Below the pieces are notes generated by a model, which worked only from the letters and a program-made list of their open reading frames with translations, had not been told where the DNA came from and did not search any database. 57,440 nt of DNA from Zygnema cylindricum. Its lineage: Eukaryota; Streptophyta; Zygnematophyceae; Zygnematales; Zygnemataceae. Both the position numbers and the translations under genes were made by a program. Location: the NCBI GenBank assembly GCA_037447655.1, contig JBBHKE010001940.1:155825-213264 (forward strand), written 5' to 3'. Of the stretch, positions 32,311 through 45,700 are shown in pieces. The stretch's first letter is position 1, and each line of letters opens with the position of its first letter.

Positions 32311-34939
32311 TATTTTTAGTATGAAGTCAAAGTAGGTCAACTCATTTTTAAAAACATTTGAATTATGTTTCGTGCGGGGAGCTTAGCTGCCCGCCCAAAA
32401 TGTTAGCGTCCGACCGTACGGTCCCTCAAACCGATATTACTGCTTCGTAGCCAAATGCTTCCTGCTACAGAAAACTTCTCCGTACAGATGGAAGCTTTTC
32501 GGGTACGGACCCGAGAACCTAACCTAACAGGATCCGTGGGCCGTCAACCAATCGCATGAATTTCCTTCTGTTTTATAGCTTTCGTCGGTATTACTGTTAC
32601 CGCAAATTTCATCAGCGGTACGGATAAAACAACTAATTCTGCGATGATGACCCGGCCGTTTCTCAAAAATGTAACGAGCATCTGTACTACAGGAAGTTAC
32701 AGTACAGTATGGTACAGTACTGTAGCGTTTTGAGACACCGGTTTATGTGAGTGGCCGAATAAAGCACAACTACAGTACAGAATAGACTGTACGGACAGAT
32801 AATTTTCTTCAGCAAAGCAGCATTGGACGAGGATAGTGGAGACCTTCCGATGGTACGGAATTCAAAAATGAGTCTGCCGCCCACCGACATTCATTATTAC
32901 GGTCTTCCTTTTATTCAAATTGCCGTCCTACAAAATCTTCGATTGTCCAATAGCCGAGGAGTCCAGCCACCGCGGTTACTAGTTGATGAAGGGTTGAGAT
33001 CAACGGTCAATCCGAAAGAAACCAGAATAAACTGTTTTCTTTGTTAAAAATTTGTGCATTTTCAGAATCGTTGAAGTGACACAAAAGGCCCTCAACTGTC
33101 AATCGGAAGGATCTTAAAGGACAAATCAGCTACCAGCCTTTTCTAACCGAAGTTTCTATCGTTTTCCAGTCGCCTTCGTGTTATAAACCTGACAGCAGGG
33201 AATCCTGAAATCACTTCGCTTCCTTTTACTTTTCTATTTCCCACTTTTTTGCTTAAGATCATTTCCCTTCATCTAAAGTACCCAAGAGAGCATGTTGGGA
33301 ACTTGAAACTTTAGATTTTACAAAGACTTATTAAAGATGAGGCCATGAAAGGCCAAAAAGACAAAAACACAAAGAGGAAGAGCCCAAAAATAGAAGAAAG
33401 GTAGAAAGAAGACAAAGACAAACAAGGTACACAAAAGAGAGGTTTGTTCTGAGTGTATTTCTCAGGTAAGATAAAAGCACAACAAAGAGATTCCTAAGGT
33501 TTGCAAGGGGAATCTTCCATTCTACCAAAGGTACGTATGAAGAAGAAACAAGAAGCACAAAACGCTGATTTAAAGTACTAGACTATGGAGGTGAAGTTAG
33601 ACATAGGCTCAAAGGGAATACCAAAACCTCCCCTCGATTGAAGCACATCTAGGCACGGAGGTCGGAGTTGAAAAGGTGTGTTTGAAATAATGGGCGAGGG
33701 AGAGGGTTGTGAGAAAATCGGAAACCTGGTTGGTCGTAGCACCGTGAGAGGAAACGACGGTGTCATCAAGGATTCCATCGAGGATTCTTTAATAGTGTGG
33801 TATTTGGGTCAAGGGAGTCAAAATGAGGTTACACTCGGCTACGCCAAAACGGTCTAACGAGGTCAACAATGTAATGCACTTGACTCGTCTGTAGAATGTG
33901 CTGAGATCTATTTTTGAGAATAGTGATGCCTAGACTGTGTTCTAGATCTCCTAAATCTGTCATAGGTCAATTGGATGCTACCATGACGTTGACTTTCTCA
34001 ATTTTGACCCTACTAGGACCGGCTAATGTTAAATCTTCGACAGAAATCATAGTGATAATAAGATTTGGCCCAGTGAATTTAGACATAGGTTTACTAGGGG
34101 ATCCAGTACCTTCCACAAATGATTGAAGTAAAGATTTCTACAAATAATTAAATTGAAGCTTACATATCAAATATCATTGCAAACTGAATATAGGACTTTT
34201 TTATTGTTTTGAAGATCTCAGAAAAAACGAGGTGACTACGAAAGCTCAGGGGTCTTTACGATCAGTAGTATTAGAATAACTACATTAGTGGGCTTAATTG
34301 CAAACTTGAACTACTTAGTTCCATCTTAAAACGAATTATTTGCACCAGAAAAAAAAAAATGTGAAATAAAATATCAAACCGAAACTAAAAACACATTCAT
34401 AGTTGTTGGTACCAGCTTTTAGTATAGAGCTATATCGCCTTCATATGATACAAATAATGTTGTATTTAATTATAATTTTATTAACAACTAGAAAAAATAC
34501 AAAAAATGGCCATGGTCGATTAGAGGAACATCTGGAAGTCAAGGATGCCATGGATCCTTGGTCAGGTGAGGAAACGTTTCGACTCTTATTTTTGCTCTTT
34601 TGGAAATTGTGTAGTCCACCAATGCCTGCAAAAGAAAAATGTGTGGAGGGAGGGTGGATTTTTTCAAGCAATTGTATAAAAAGAAACAAATTTAAGTTAC
34701 CAGGGAGAGGAAGAGAGAGAGAGATTACACAAAGTGAAGGGCAAGGGGAAGGGGAGTGAGCACGCGAGAGAGAGAGGGAGAGAGAGGGCGAGAGAGAGAG
34801 AGAGAGGGAGAGAGAGAGAGAGAAATACTTTCTCTAGCATTATTACAAAAACGTACCATATTTACTTGATATGTACAAAACGCCTATCATACGCCTATAC
34901 TGATACTTAAGATTGTGAATTTGGGAATAATGTTCTTAC
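32311..34939. other. Intergenic; expected 3' end of the O-fucosyltransferase not found
   Basis: No exon completing the O-fucosyltransferase domain was recognised. A TACAGTAC-rich palindromic patch lies at 32697-32726, and a GA-rich microsatellite at about 34765-34822. Confidence 0.45.
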
Positions 34940-35834
34940 CCTTTGATATCGGTCAAAAGATGGAGTCTCATTGTTTCCGTTAATAGAAACATAGGCCTTC
35001 CACCATTCGCTACCTTCCGCCCACAAACGGCTAAAGTCATCTTGCAATTTTACTTCATAAACTTCTTTTAAAGGGTCGAAAAATCCGGGTTTAGCTTCGT
35101 CCGTAGCCACATATATTAATTTTCCGGGTTCGACATATTTCGGGAGCTTAATTGCAAGTCTGGAGGCGCAAAAAAAAAGAAAAGACAACAAACAAACAAA
35201 GTAAATAACATAGGAAAAGGTTATAAAAGGGAAAAACTTGAGGAAAATGATGCATCACACGCAAAAAACATATTCCCTACTCTTTTTATTTCCTTGATTC
35301 TCTCCGATTTGTAGAGATGACTTGCTGTCTCGTAGAAATAGACGAAACTGTTTCAATCCCTAAATGAATGCCACATGTCACTTTTTGGTGGTGAGCATGT
35401 CTTACTCAAGATGAGGCCGCAAATACTTTTCGACCCCAAAACAAAATCCTAAGCTGATGTCACGTGCCACACAATGGTCAACAAAAACTTGCGACAAATC
35501 CTGAATAAATGCCACGTGTCACTTACTGGTCAGCTTGCGTGTCAAAATCTAAATGCGGCCACATATTTTTCCGCGCGGCTTTGTCTCCCCGTCTCACATG
35601 CACCGCCGCGAAATCTCCGTGATTTAATTCGTTGATCATCGTATCTGCCAATTTTAACAAATGAGGGGCATACCATACTTGCTCGTCCCAAGCGTTGTTT
35701 TCTTTCTGGAAAAAGAAAAAGCAAACAATAAATAAGGACCATACCACACTTGTTCGTCCCAAATGTTTTTTTCTTCTATTTTCTTGTATTTTAGAGTACA
35801 TGTACATATAGGTATATATTTTACGTATACATAT

Positions 35835-35914
<80 letters not shown>

Positions 35915-38100
35915 CTGGTGATGAGAAAACCAAGAGGAGAGAACGCAAAAAGCCAAGAAAAAGAAGGGAAAATACTCTGGTGTTCAACCTTAGTTCATAT
36001 AGCAACTTCTGAAATTCAAGGTCAACATGATAAACATTTTTTCTGTTTAGACCTACTTGAACACAACTTTTGTATCTCTTACTTACACTTTTTAAAAAGA
36101 ATGCAAATTTGCCCCAATTGCCCGAAAAATCTCGTTCCAAAATTGTGGCTTCTTCATTTTCTAATTCTGCAGTTTTTTCGCTTGTTCCAATTTTCCGATA
36201 AGAAATATTTTCTCCGTCCCTTTCCGATTTTTTTCGCTGCCCCCAAAAATCTTTTTCGTCGATAAGTTCCACTTTATACCTGTTAACAAAATTGACAAAA
36301 AACAGAGAAAAGTTAATCGATCAATCAAAAAATTGTGAAGAAAAGAATGATAATTGCACCTTCCGACGGAATAAATGCGGATTTTCTATGGCAAATTCTA
36401 TTCTCTATTGACATTTTTGCTATTTTTCGTTTTCTTCACAATTGTCTTAGTCTACGTGCCTCTCTTTTCCCCTTCTTCCTTTTCGCGTTCGCATTCTCCA
36501 TTTTTCTCCCTCTCTCCTTCTCTCCCACTCCCTCTTTCTTTCCTTCTACCATCAGTTGGAGCCTTTCCCTTCTCTGGTCTCCTTTGGTCTTGGCTTTCCC
36601 CCAGTGATCTCCATCTCTCCCTCTCTCTCTGTCCTTCCCTCGGTCAACTCCAACTCTCTCCCTGTCTGTTGTCTGCCCATGTCCTTCTCTTCCTCCCACT
36701 TCTTCCCTTTTACCCTCTCTCTCCCTCTCCCTCTCCCTCTCCCTTCCCCAATATTTTTCATTTGGGACTGATGTAATTGGACATTTGACTATTTATAATT
36801 GGTTGGAAACTAAGTGCAATTAAATCTCAAAACCTGACATTGGAAGTTGGACATTTGACGAAATTTAAAAATAAAAATGTAAGATTTGGAAAGTCACGTC
36901 ATTTATTAAGAAACACATTGAAGATACTCAACTGCAATTGGACACGGTATAATAAAAAAATTGACCTTTGAACATGTAATTTGTTGACATTTGTAATCTA
37001 AATTTGAGAACACAAATGTTCTTATTTTCGATATTTTATTTTTAAACATCGGCTAGTTACAGCTTGAGATTTGAATATAACTAAAAAAATATCACCAAAA
37101 AAAAAAAACATTGAATTGCGCAGACCTGTCCAAATGCTCAAAAACATTAAAATGGTTCAAACAAATATTAAAAAAACAAAATGTACAAACAAGTACTTAA
37201 ACTCAAAAAAAAGGAGGAATCAGAAAACAAAACAAGGCAAAAAAGAAAAAAAAAAAAAAACAGAGGGAAGAGACCGTACTCGCTTTCGATTCTCGGACGG
37301 TCGAAAATTATCGCCGGATTTATTCTTTTTAGTACTCCCAAATTGTGATGTGGAGCTAAACACATATGTTGCCACACTAAAACCCGTTTTAATCTTCTTG
37401 CCTCTGCCATCATACCCCATAAACTACTCGAATAATGTAATAATCCGGTACAATAATCGTTACAAAGAGTATAAAGCATATATTTTTTGTTTTTATCCAA
37501 ACCGTGGTCAGATTCCGGAATTTTTTTGCGAAACTCCGCAGCATCTGCCAACCAACCCACTTTCAGTTCTTCCTCCGATTTTGGTTTCTCTGGTTTCGGA
37601 GGTTTTTCATCCACACTATTTTTGCTATCGGCCGAATTTTGATCCGAATTTTGATCCGATTTCTTTTCCGCAATTTGTTTCCCGTCGTCTTTTCCGGTTG
37701 CGATTTCCGGTACCGTCGCAATCTCCGTAGAAAAATTTTGAAAGTTGAGTTGATCTTGAGATAAAAAAAGCTCCAACTTTTTAATTTCTGAATCTAATTT
37801 TGAATTTCTTTCAAAAATTCGCTGTTCGCTCCCATATAAAAATCCTCCAATAACGAGAAACCCGAGAACCACACTAATAAGAGCTTCTCGCGGTATTTGA
37901 ACGTAATAAAGAGAGTTTTCGGAATTATTCTCCTTTTTCTTTCTTTTCAAAAGCCGATTTTCCGAGCTGCTGTTGTCACTGAAATCCGAAATAACTAAAA
38001 TTTCTGGAATTCCAGAATCATAATTACACACACTATTTCTGGTTTTGTCTTTTTCGATGTTTTCTGGTTTCTCAGGATTTGAGCTCCAAGATTTTCCCAT
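34940..38100 (-). CDS. Plant O-fucosyltransferase-like type II membrane protein (3' incomplete)
   Basis: Four exons join in frame: 38100-37280, 36279-36087, 35705-35527, 35159-34940 (471 codons, no stop). The N-terminus is cytosolic and polar. Residues about 73-90 form one membrane anchor, followed by a charged stem: a type II Golgi topology. The catalytic part begins near YMLYTLCNDYCTGLLHY and contains HVRRGDK (residues 374-380), the signature basic motif of the GDP-fucose O-fucosyltransferase family (PF10250). The last exon ends at a good donor (GTAAGA), but no downstream exon was found down to 32.3 kb. Either the last exon is distant and diverged or the gene is truncated. The acceptor substrate cannot be told. 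Confidence 0.85.
35370..35435 (-). repeat. Echo of O-fucosyltransferase exon 3 donor end
   Basis: A diverged copy of 35503-35575, which spans the 3' end of exon 3, its splice donor and adjoining intron. Shared anchors on the plus strand: GCCAC(A/G)TGTCACTT, then a GGCC(G/A)CA(A/T)AT block. It lies on the intron side of the real junction, about 135 bp away. Confidence 0.6.
35728..35785 (-). repeat. Echo of O-fucosyltransferase exon 3 acceptor end
   Basis: A diverged copy of 35664-35712. Translated, it reads KNIWDEQVWYGPYL against NNAWDEQVWYAPHL in the true exon, preceded by an AG. It lies in intron 2, on the intron side of the true acceptor. Confidence 0.8.
35834..35911. repeat. GA/CT microsatellite
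   Basis: A nearly pure AG dinucleotide run in intron 2 of the O-fucosyltransferase gene. Confidence 0.95.
36440..36760. repeat. CT-rich low-complexity tract in intron 1
   Basis: Pyrimidine-rich on the plus strand, ending in CTCCCT units. Long open frames here come from composition only. Confidence 0.8.
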
Positions 38101-41100
38101 TTTGAAGGAAATTTGATTAAGATTCAGATTACCTCCGGCTTTGTTTAATATAATTTAATCAAAATATATTAATATATATATATATAATAAAAAATGTTAG
38201 TTGTTTTTATACGAAAAATAGAGCTATTTGAAACAAAAAAAAAATGTCGGAAAAGCAAATTCAACGAACAATATACCAAGTTCCTTAAGAAAAAGTAAAA
38301 AAAAAATGGATTTTTTTATGGTTTTTAGACTTAAAAATGGTTTTCCCAACGTTCTTAAAATACTTTTCCCTTCGAATCTTAATACAATTCTTAATACAAT
38401 TTTGAAGCGCTTCAAATCGAATGTCGACTAAGCAAGTGGCGCGGGAAATTTGCGATACAAAATATAAAAACTTGACGGTTATATAATGACGGTCCCCACA
38501 ATTGGCCGACGGTTGGCGGTAGTTAGAACTTAGGTATTGCGACAAAGGTACGGTAATGTACGGTTAGTATTTTTGTTGTGGTTTGCGCTTTACGGAAAAC
38601 GGTTTGGGAGCTTCTGAGACTGGTATCACGGTCTTTCCTGGGTGAGTACGGCATCGGAGCGTCAGCGATCAGTACGGCTCGTACTTTAGAGATCACATTT
38701 CAGCAAATCATGGGCGATGCACGTTTTTTTCGTACAGTAACATCGCTGCGAAAGAGGACAAACAAGAACGATATGCCGTACGTATGTCTTGGACGTGAAG
38801 CGACAAATGTCCTGTCGTTTTTGGGGAAAGTTTGACCGATGTACGAAACTACTTGTACGGATAGGAGGATGTAGACAAATGTAGAAACGTACTGTAGATT
38901 GCGGGCGCTTTGTTTGCGTCATCATATATGTATATATATATAAATATACATGTATACATATATATATATAGAGCAACAGAAAATCGGGTGAGCCCACTAT
39001 TTTGTTAAGGGGAAAAAGAAATTGAGAAAGTATTAGATTAAAAAATATGATAACTTTTTTCATCGTCACAAGAAAGAAATTTTATTTGTACGGATTTAGG
39101 AGTTGATCCTATAAAAAATCTGAGACGGGTAAGGAATAAATAAAATAAAAAAATCGGATATTTTTGTTCATTCCGTTTTTCTTCTTTTTCTTGTTTCTAT
39201 ATGCCACGTGGCTATCAATAATTGGCTGAAAGTTTGACACGTGTCTTCCCATGGGCCCAAAGATCTCCTTAGATTAATCGGCGATTTTAGACCGTCAGAT
39301 TATAAATACACGGCCTTAAAGCGACCAATCAATGAAAATCTCCCGCAATTCTTTTTTTTATGGGTCTTAAAAAATATAAAATTGACCTAAAAGTAGTTTA
39401 TATCTCGTGAACTGCGGAGAATTTTTATTTTTTTCGTTTCGTTCTTATCGCCCGACCCACAGTAAAAAAAATTTAGGGCAGATTGAACAATTTTTTTATA
39501 AAGTCTTCTTTTTATGGACTCCCCTTCAAATTTTCCGAACCTTTTCGTGTAACCTGTCTTTTTCTTCTTTCCTTAAAATACATGCGCAGCGAAATAAGTG
39601 GTCCTCCGCATTTTTCGCGGCCAAAGAGTCAGTGCGATTCTGCAAGTTGATTTTTCCATGTATACCGTACCATTTGTACGGCCCGAAGCTTGGTCAAGTG
39701 GCGCTCAGTCCCTATACCTGACCGCAATTTGCGCGTGGTTATCCAATCATGTGTTATATGCCACATGTAACAAGATTGTGAAGACCAGTTTGTCCTCCAG
39801 TAACCGAAATATCCGTATCTTGTCTTACGCGACTACCTCAAGCGTCATCAGATCTTTCTGATCCGCGTAGGTTTACGGGATTCTTTAGATTTTCTGTCCG
39901 AATCGGAATGGTCTGAATTTGACCGTCAAATCGGGTCAATGGCGTTCAAAGACTACCGGATCCGGCGGCTACGGAACGTCGAACGTGCGCTTTGTTGCAC
40001 GATTTTCGAAGTTAAAAAGTTCCTTTTTTTAAGTTTTTTTGGCTGACGATTGGATTTCATAATTCAAAAGAGCATTTTTTTTTGTCGTGTTTTTAACAAC
40101 AATTTCACGCATCCCAGCGTTTGGGTCCAAAACGGTACCACCTAAACGTGCAAAGGTTTAAATGAAGAGATAAACGTTTGTATCCTACCGTTTTATTGTT
40201 TAAACATTTTTGAACCTTCAAAACTCATCATGACATGTGCACCAAAAAAGTATGACTTCACGACCTTAATAATGTATTTGTTTTCTTTAAAGGGATTCAT
40301 CGGGGGTGCGAACCATTGAAAGTAAATGAATCTTGGTAAGGATATAGTTACACCTTTAACTCAATATGTAATTTAAACAATAATGTTTTAAAAAGGAAAA
40401 AGACACTGCATAACCCCTAGGATTTCCGTCACAATCGCACTTGAAAAACGAGGTCGCTTAAAACTCCTTGGCCTTGGGGAATGAATGTTTTATGGAGAGA
40501 GGGAGTGTATATAAATACCAATACACGGTTATAGCCATTTACGTGCGTATGGCTTATGTTATACGGAGCGAGGTCAACATTGGCAAAGCGTGCTTTATCA
40601 TACAATTGGGGTACAGTTTGCCAACACGGTACACGACTAGGCATACCTTGAAGGTACGCTTTGGCAGACAATCGCTGAGCGCGCTCATGATCTTTTAGTG
40701 TTAAAGCGAAATTAATATTGTTTTAGTGCAAAGAGACATTGCAAATTATAGTCCACTCCCCTAAATTGTTGTGGACAGTATTTTACGACTTTTGGGCAAG
40801 AAAATTTGTTAGTGCCATTGATTCCAATAGGGATGAGCAGTGTAATTTGCTACCGGCCATGCCTTTGGGCGTGTGGGGGCACTAGCTTCATTAATGAGGA
40901 TCCATGTCACCTACTATCGACTATTTTCCAAACCATTGTTTCGTTTGAGTCATCGACTGAACAAATAAGAGAATCAAATGGCATCAACTTCTATATACAG
41001 CCTCAAAGGCGATGTGGGCGATGTGCTTTAGTGAGTACATCGGATTGCTAGAGTTGTGTGTTACGAGGGATCGATGGACGGGGATGTCCTAATACTCTAG

Positions 41101-41750
41101 TAGGTCGTACGAATATGTTCTCAATATGGTCATAAAGTAATTTGTCAAGTTACCATTTTGAAAAGCAACACTCTTCCTGTTGGGCTAGATAACACCTTTG
41201 AAAGGTTGGAGAGAGTTTATTATTACTATAGACTAAACCATAACTATATTGATGGCTGTATACTTTTAGCGAGTACTAGAATTTTGGAATTAAGATCACT
41301 CCCCATAATACACATTTTTGCAAGGTAATACATTGAGGGCTTTAAGATTGAGGTTTCGGCTTGGATATAAGGGAAATACGAGAGAAATAATTCTAAGAAC
41401 CATACGACCAAAAATCACTATTTGGTAGTATACCAAGACTTATATTTATACTTTACAACACATTATATAGAAACAATATTTACACTATGTATATTTCAAT
41501 TCTACGCAAGTCTAAGAGGTGCTCAGTAGAATGTACTACGTGAAGAAATTTGGGTATATTTGGGTAATTATTCGAAGAAATTTGCACTAATGTTGAGGGA
41601 AATAGGATAATTTTACAGCTAACTCTGTGTAAATTTACGCAAAGTACTGAACAAATTGTACAATTTGCCCTCGGAAAAAGTAAAACTTAGATAGTGTGAT
41701 TACTCCGTGAGATACAAACTCCAGAACTGTACTCAAGACACTTAGAACGG
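38101..41750. other. Intergenic, no gene seen
   Basis: Promoter side of the O-fucosyltransferase and 3' side of MIOX. AT dinucleotide runs occur at 38166-38186 and 38926-38970, and GTACGG motifs recur between 38550 and 38870. No coding region or RNA gene is supported. Confidence 0.5.
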
Positions 41751-41751
41751 G

Positions 41752-41905
41752 ACAAGTGACATCACAAGTACAAATAATACCAAACAAGTGACATCATAAG
41801 TACAAATAATACCAAACAAGTGACATCACGAGTAAGAACAGCACCAAACTAGTGACGTCACAGAACAGATAATGCCAAACAAATGCCGTCACAAGTACAA
41901 ATAGT
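41752..41905. repeat. ~36-bp minisatellite with TGACRTCA core
   Basis: Five units of the form CAAGTGACATCACAAGTACA plus AATAATACCAAA, with substitutions. Each holds TGACATCA or a variant; one reads TGACGTCA, the classical bZIP (TGA/CRE) site. It lies about 0.85 kb beyond the MIOX stop codon. Confidence 0.8.
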
Positions 41906-42749
41906 GATGTAAGCTTCCTCTTAACCTAAAAATGGACCGCCTCACTTACATTTTTTTATCTCCTTTTGCATTCATCTCTGTTATTTTGCATGAATCTTCC
42001 GACAATATTTTTGACAACATTTTATAAAAACTCCAAATACAACATTTTATTATATATATAACAAATATTATATGCCATAGAAAAAATATAATTTCCATTC
42101 ATATCCGTCACAAAAAAAAAGATTTTGAAGTGTCGCTTTCAATATCCACAACAAAAAAAAAGTAGAAATCCACAAAAAAAAAACTCCATTAAAAAAAACT
42201 GCAATAATCTCCAAAGGTAAAAAAAACTGTACAATACCGGAAAACTGAAAAAACTACTTAAAAAAAAAAAGGGAAAGAAAGAGTGGGACAAATGTGACAA
42301 ATGCCATAAAAAAAAGAAAAAATAAGCCTAAAAAAAAGATATTCCTAACTAAAGCATCTCCATATCGAAGAGGAGAGAGAGGGAGGGAGAATATTTGTTA
42401 ATCTCCTCTTGGAAAACTCTGATTTTTTTTTTTCAACAGAAAACGTCAACAATTTCATACAAGGATTAAACCCAAAAAACCACGAGAAAAAACGGTAAAT
42501 AAATGCTAAATTTGTGACAATCGTTTTCTTTTTTTCTTTTTTTATCATCGTCGGATTGATTTATTGTTTTGCTAAATGAGTGACAAAAATGACTTTCTTT
42601 TTTCCTTGTTTTTCTCCGGGCAGATAGTCGTCCAATCAATTAAATTAAACGACTTTTTTGTGATTTTAAGCCCAAATTTTTGAGATTAGGTTTGGTTTTC
42701 GATTTTTTCAAAATTTGGGAAATATCCGTCGATTCGATAAAATACGAAT

Positions 42750-45700
42750 TTACCATCGCAATTTCTCAGGAAAATACTGTTTACAAAAAAAAAAAAAAAA
42801 GTTAGCAAATAAATACGGTGAATAGAAGTTGAAATGTATAACACTTGAGATGCAGTCAAAAGTTTATACACTCCCATAAGAAATTCCTCTCTCTCGCGCT
42901 CTCTCGCGCTCTCTCTCTATCCCCTCCCTCCGATCCTCTCTTCTCTCTCTCTCCCCCCTATCCTCTCCCTCCTATCCTCTCTTCCCCTCTCTTCCCCTCT
43001 CCCTCCCTCGGTAAGACAATCCTTACCACCAGTCCAATTAATGCAAAACCTTCGTGTTTTCCCCTCAAACAGTAACCCAAAAAAAAAACAAAAAAAAAGA
43101 ATCATAAAAAAAAAAATTAATCATTTCTTCATCTTGTATAATACTATTTTTATCCTTCATTTCATTTCTCTTAAGGTAAGCCTCTCTCCCTTCCATAGAA
43201 AAAAAAAAAAGGAATGTAAAATTTGAGATTAATAAGATTTAAGTATTTTTCTTAAGAAACTCAAAAAAAAAAAACAAACATACCTTTTCGATGAGTGACA
43301 TATAGTATGGACGCAATTTGTCGACATCACACCTCACTTTACTTTTGCTGTACAAATCGTATTTACTGAAAAAAATAAAAATCCCAAAAAAATCATTCTA
43401 TATTAGAAAACCTCTCATTTTTATTTTTGCTTTTGCCGTACAAATGGTATTTATTGAAAAATAAAAAAATTATCCAAAACATTCCAAAAAAAAAACCACG
43501 ACATTTGAAAATCTCACTCATTTCCTTCTTTTAGCTTTTGCTGTACAAATTGTCTTCACTGAAAACTCCAAAAAGTCCAAGAAAAACCCACTATTTGTCA
43601 AAAAATCTCACTCATTTCTTTCCGCTTTTGCGGTACAAATCGTATTTAATGAAAAGCTCCAGAGTACCCAAATACACCACTATATTAAAAAATTTCAATC
43701 AGTTTTTTTCTATCTTTCCATTCAGATTATATTTAGTAAAAAACCCAAAAGCCCCAATCCAATATACCCTCACTATATACCCTTTAATGAAAATAAGCCT
43801 CGATGTTTTTCTCGCCACTTACGTTTTTTCCCCGTGCCCACTTGTCCGATTTTAATCAAATCGAATTTTAATCTCTCTCCCTCCCTCCCTCTCCCTCCCC
43901 CCTTTTTTTCTCCACTCCAGGAGCCACGGCAACATGCTCTCTCCCTCCCTCTCCCTCCCTCCCTCTCCCTCCCCACTCACTTGAACTCCAGGAACCACGG
44001 CAACATGCTCTCTTCCTCTCTCTCCCTCCCTCCCTCCCTCTCCCTTCCCACTCACTTGAACTCCAGGAGCCACGGCAACATGCTTCGGTCGAAATCGTTC
44101 ATCAAATGTCGGTAACCGTTTTCCTTATGGAGAGCTGTAAAAAGAGAAACAAAAAAAATACAATGTATAATTAAAATAATATTGACGAATACAGATACCG
44201 AAAAAAAATATAAAAAGAATTGACAAAATCGTGACATTTTTCGGCAAATTTTAGCAGAAACTTCGGCAAATTCGAACAATGAATTCAGCGAATTTTAACA
44301 ATTTCCAGCAAAGTTTCAAAATATAAACAGTATGAAAAACAATATAAACAAAATAGAAACAAACTATAAAGCAAAACATAAACAAAACATAAACGAAATA
44401 TAAACAAGATATAAACAAAATCAAGAGAAAAACTCAAAACATAGAGACTTACAATAAAAGGAGTGGTACCGGACCATATAGTATCCGGGCGCAGGAATAG
44501 TACACCCATTTCTAAGCATCACTTGGTACCTGCAAAAAAGGTGGAGGGGGAGGCGGAGGGAGAGGGGGAGGGGTAGGGAGAGGGAAGAAAAAAAAAAACA
44601 ACGCTGAGCTAACAAAATGAAACTACTAGAAACCAAACTGGCAGTCCTGTACGACAAACTTAACTTACACGAAACGAAACAACTAGACGTACGTCGCGCG
44701 AAACGAAACTTCTAGAAGTACAAAACTAGAACTTAACCGAAACGAAACAAACCAAATCTAATCGTGTACGTGTGAAAAGTACACGCACGAAATAATACAT
44801 CAAACTAAACGAAACAAAACCTAATCCGCAAACCGACGCACGAAGTACTAAATGAAACCAAACTAAATACGCAAAGTGACGCGAGACCAAATCTAAACCA
44901 CACTAAAAACGAACAAGCATCACGTAAACCTAGATTCAATAATTGTAAATCGTAACAGTACATTGAGAGTAAAACATTGAAAGTACAAATATTAAAAGGC
45001 TAAAATCAAAGGAAAAAAAAATGAAAACCGTGGGATTATAAGCGAAGTGGCTATGGATTGGTCATACATGAAGATGTCAGGATTCAAGAACCCAAGAGAT
45101 AAGAAATGTAGAAAATCAATCCAACCGGAACTAATCGACACGTCCCAGCCTTCAATTTCTTGACCCATACAGCAACTCTACATATCAAGGTAAATTGGGT
45201 AATTTCGTTGATATAATTACCCAACCCACACTAGGCTATTAGAGGTGAATTGCTTAAAGTCATCAAAAAAGACAAAGAATGATGTCACTGCATTTGATGA
45301 AAGATGCTAATTTTTTGTATGATTTTTCAAATGAGGAGAGGACCGTTATACAAAGTAAAATGTTACTGTGGATATGGGATATGGGCAAACACTCGACCCC
45401 CATACTAGATCTACAACTCTTTTCTGTGTGTGTGTCGCTCTCCCTCTCCCCTTCTTTTTCTTCGTCTCTCCCACCCTCTCTCCCTCCCCCCCTCCATCCC
45501 CTCCTTCCCTCTTTCCCTCCGTACTCTCCTCCTCCCTCCCTCCCTCCCTCTTTTCCTCTCTCAATCTCTCTCCCTTTTTCTCTCCCTTTTTCGCTCTCTC
45601 CCTTTTTCTCTCTCTATCCTTATCTCTCCCTTTCTCTCTCTGTTCCCTGTCTCTCTTTCTCTCTTGCTCTCTCTCCCTCTCTCTCCCTCCCTCCCTCCCT

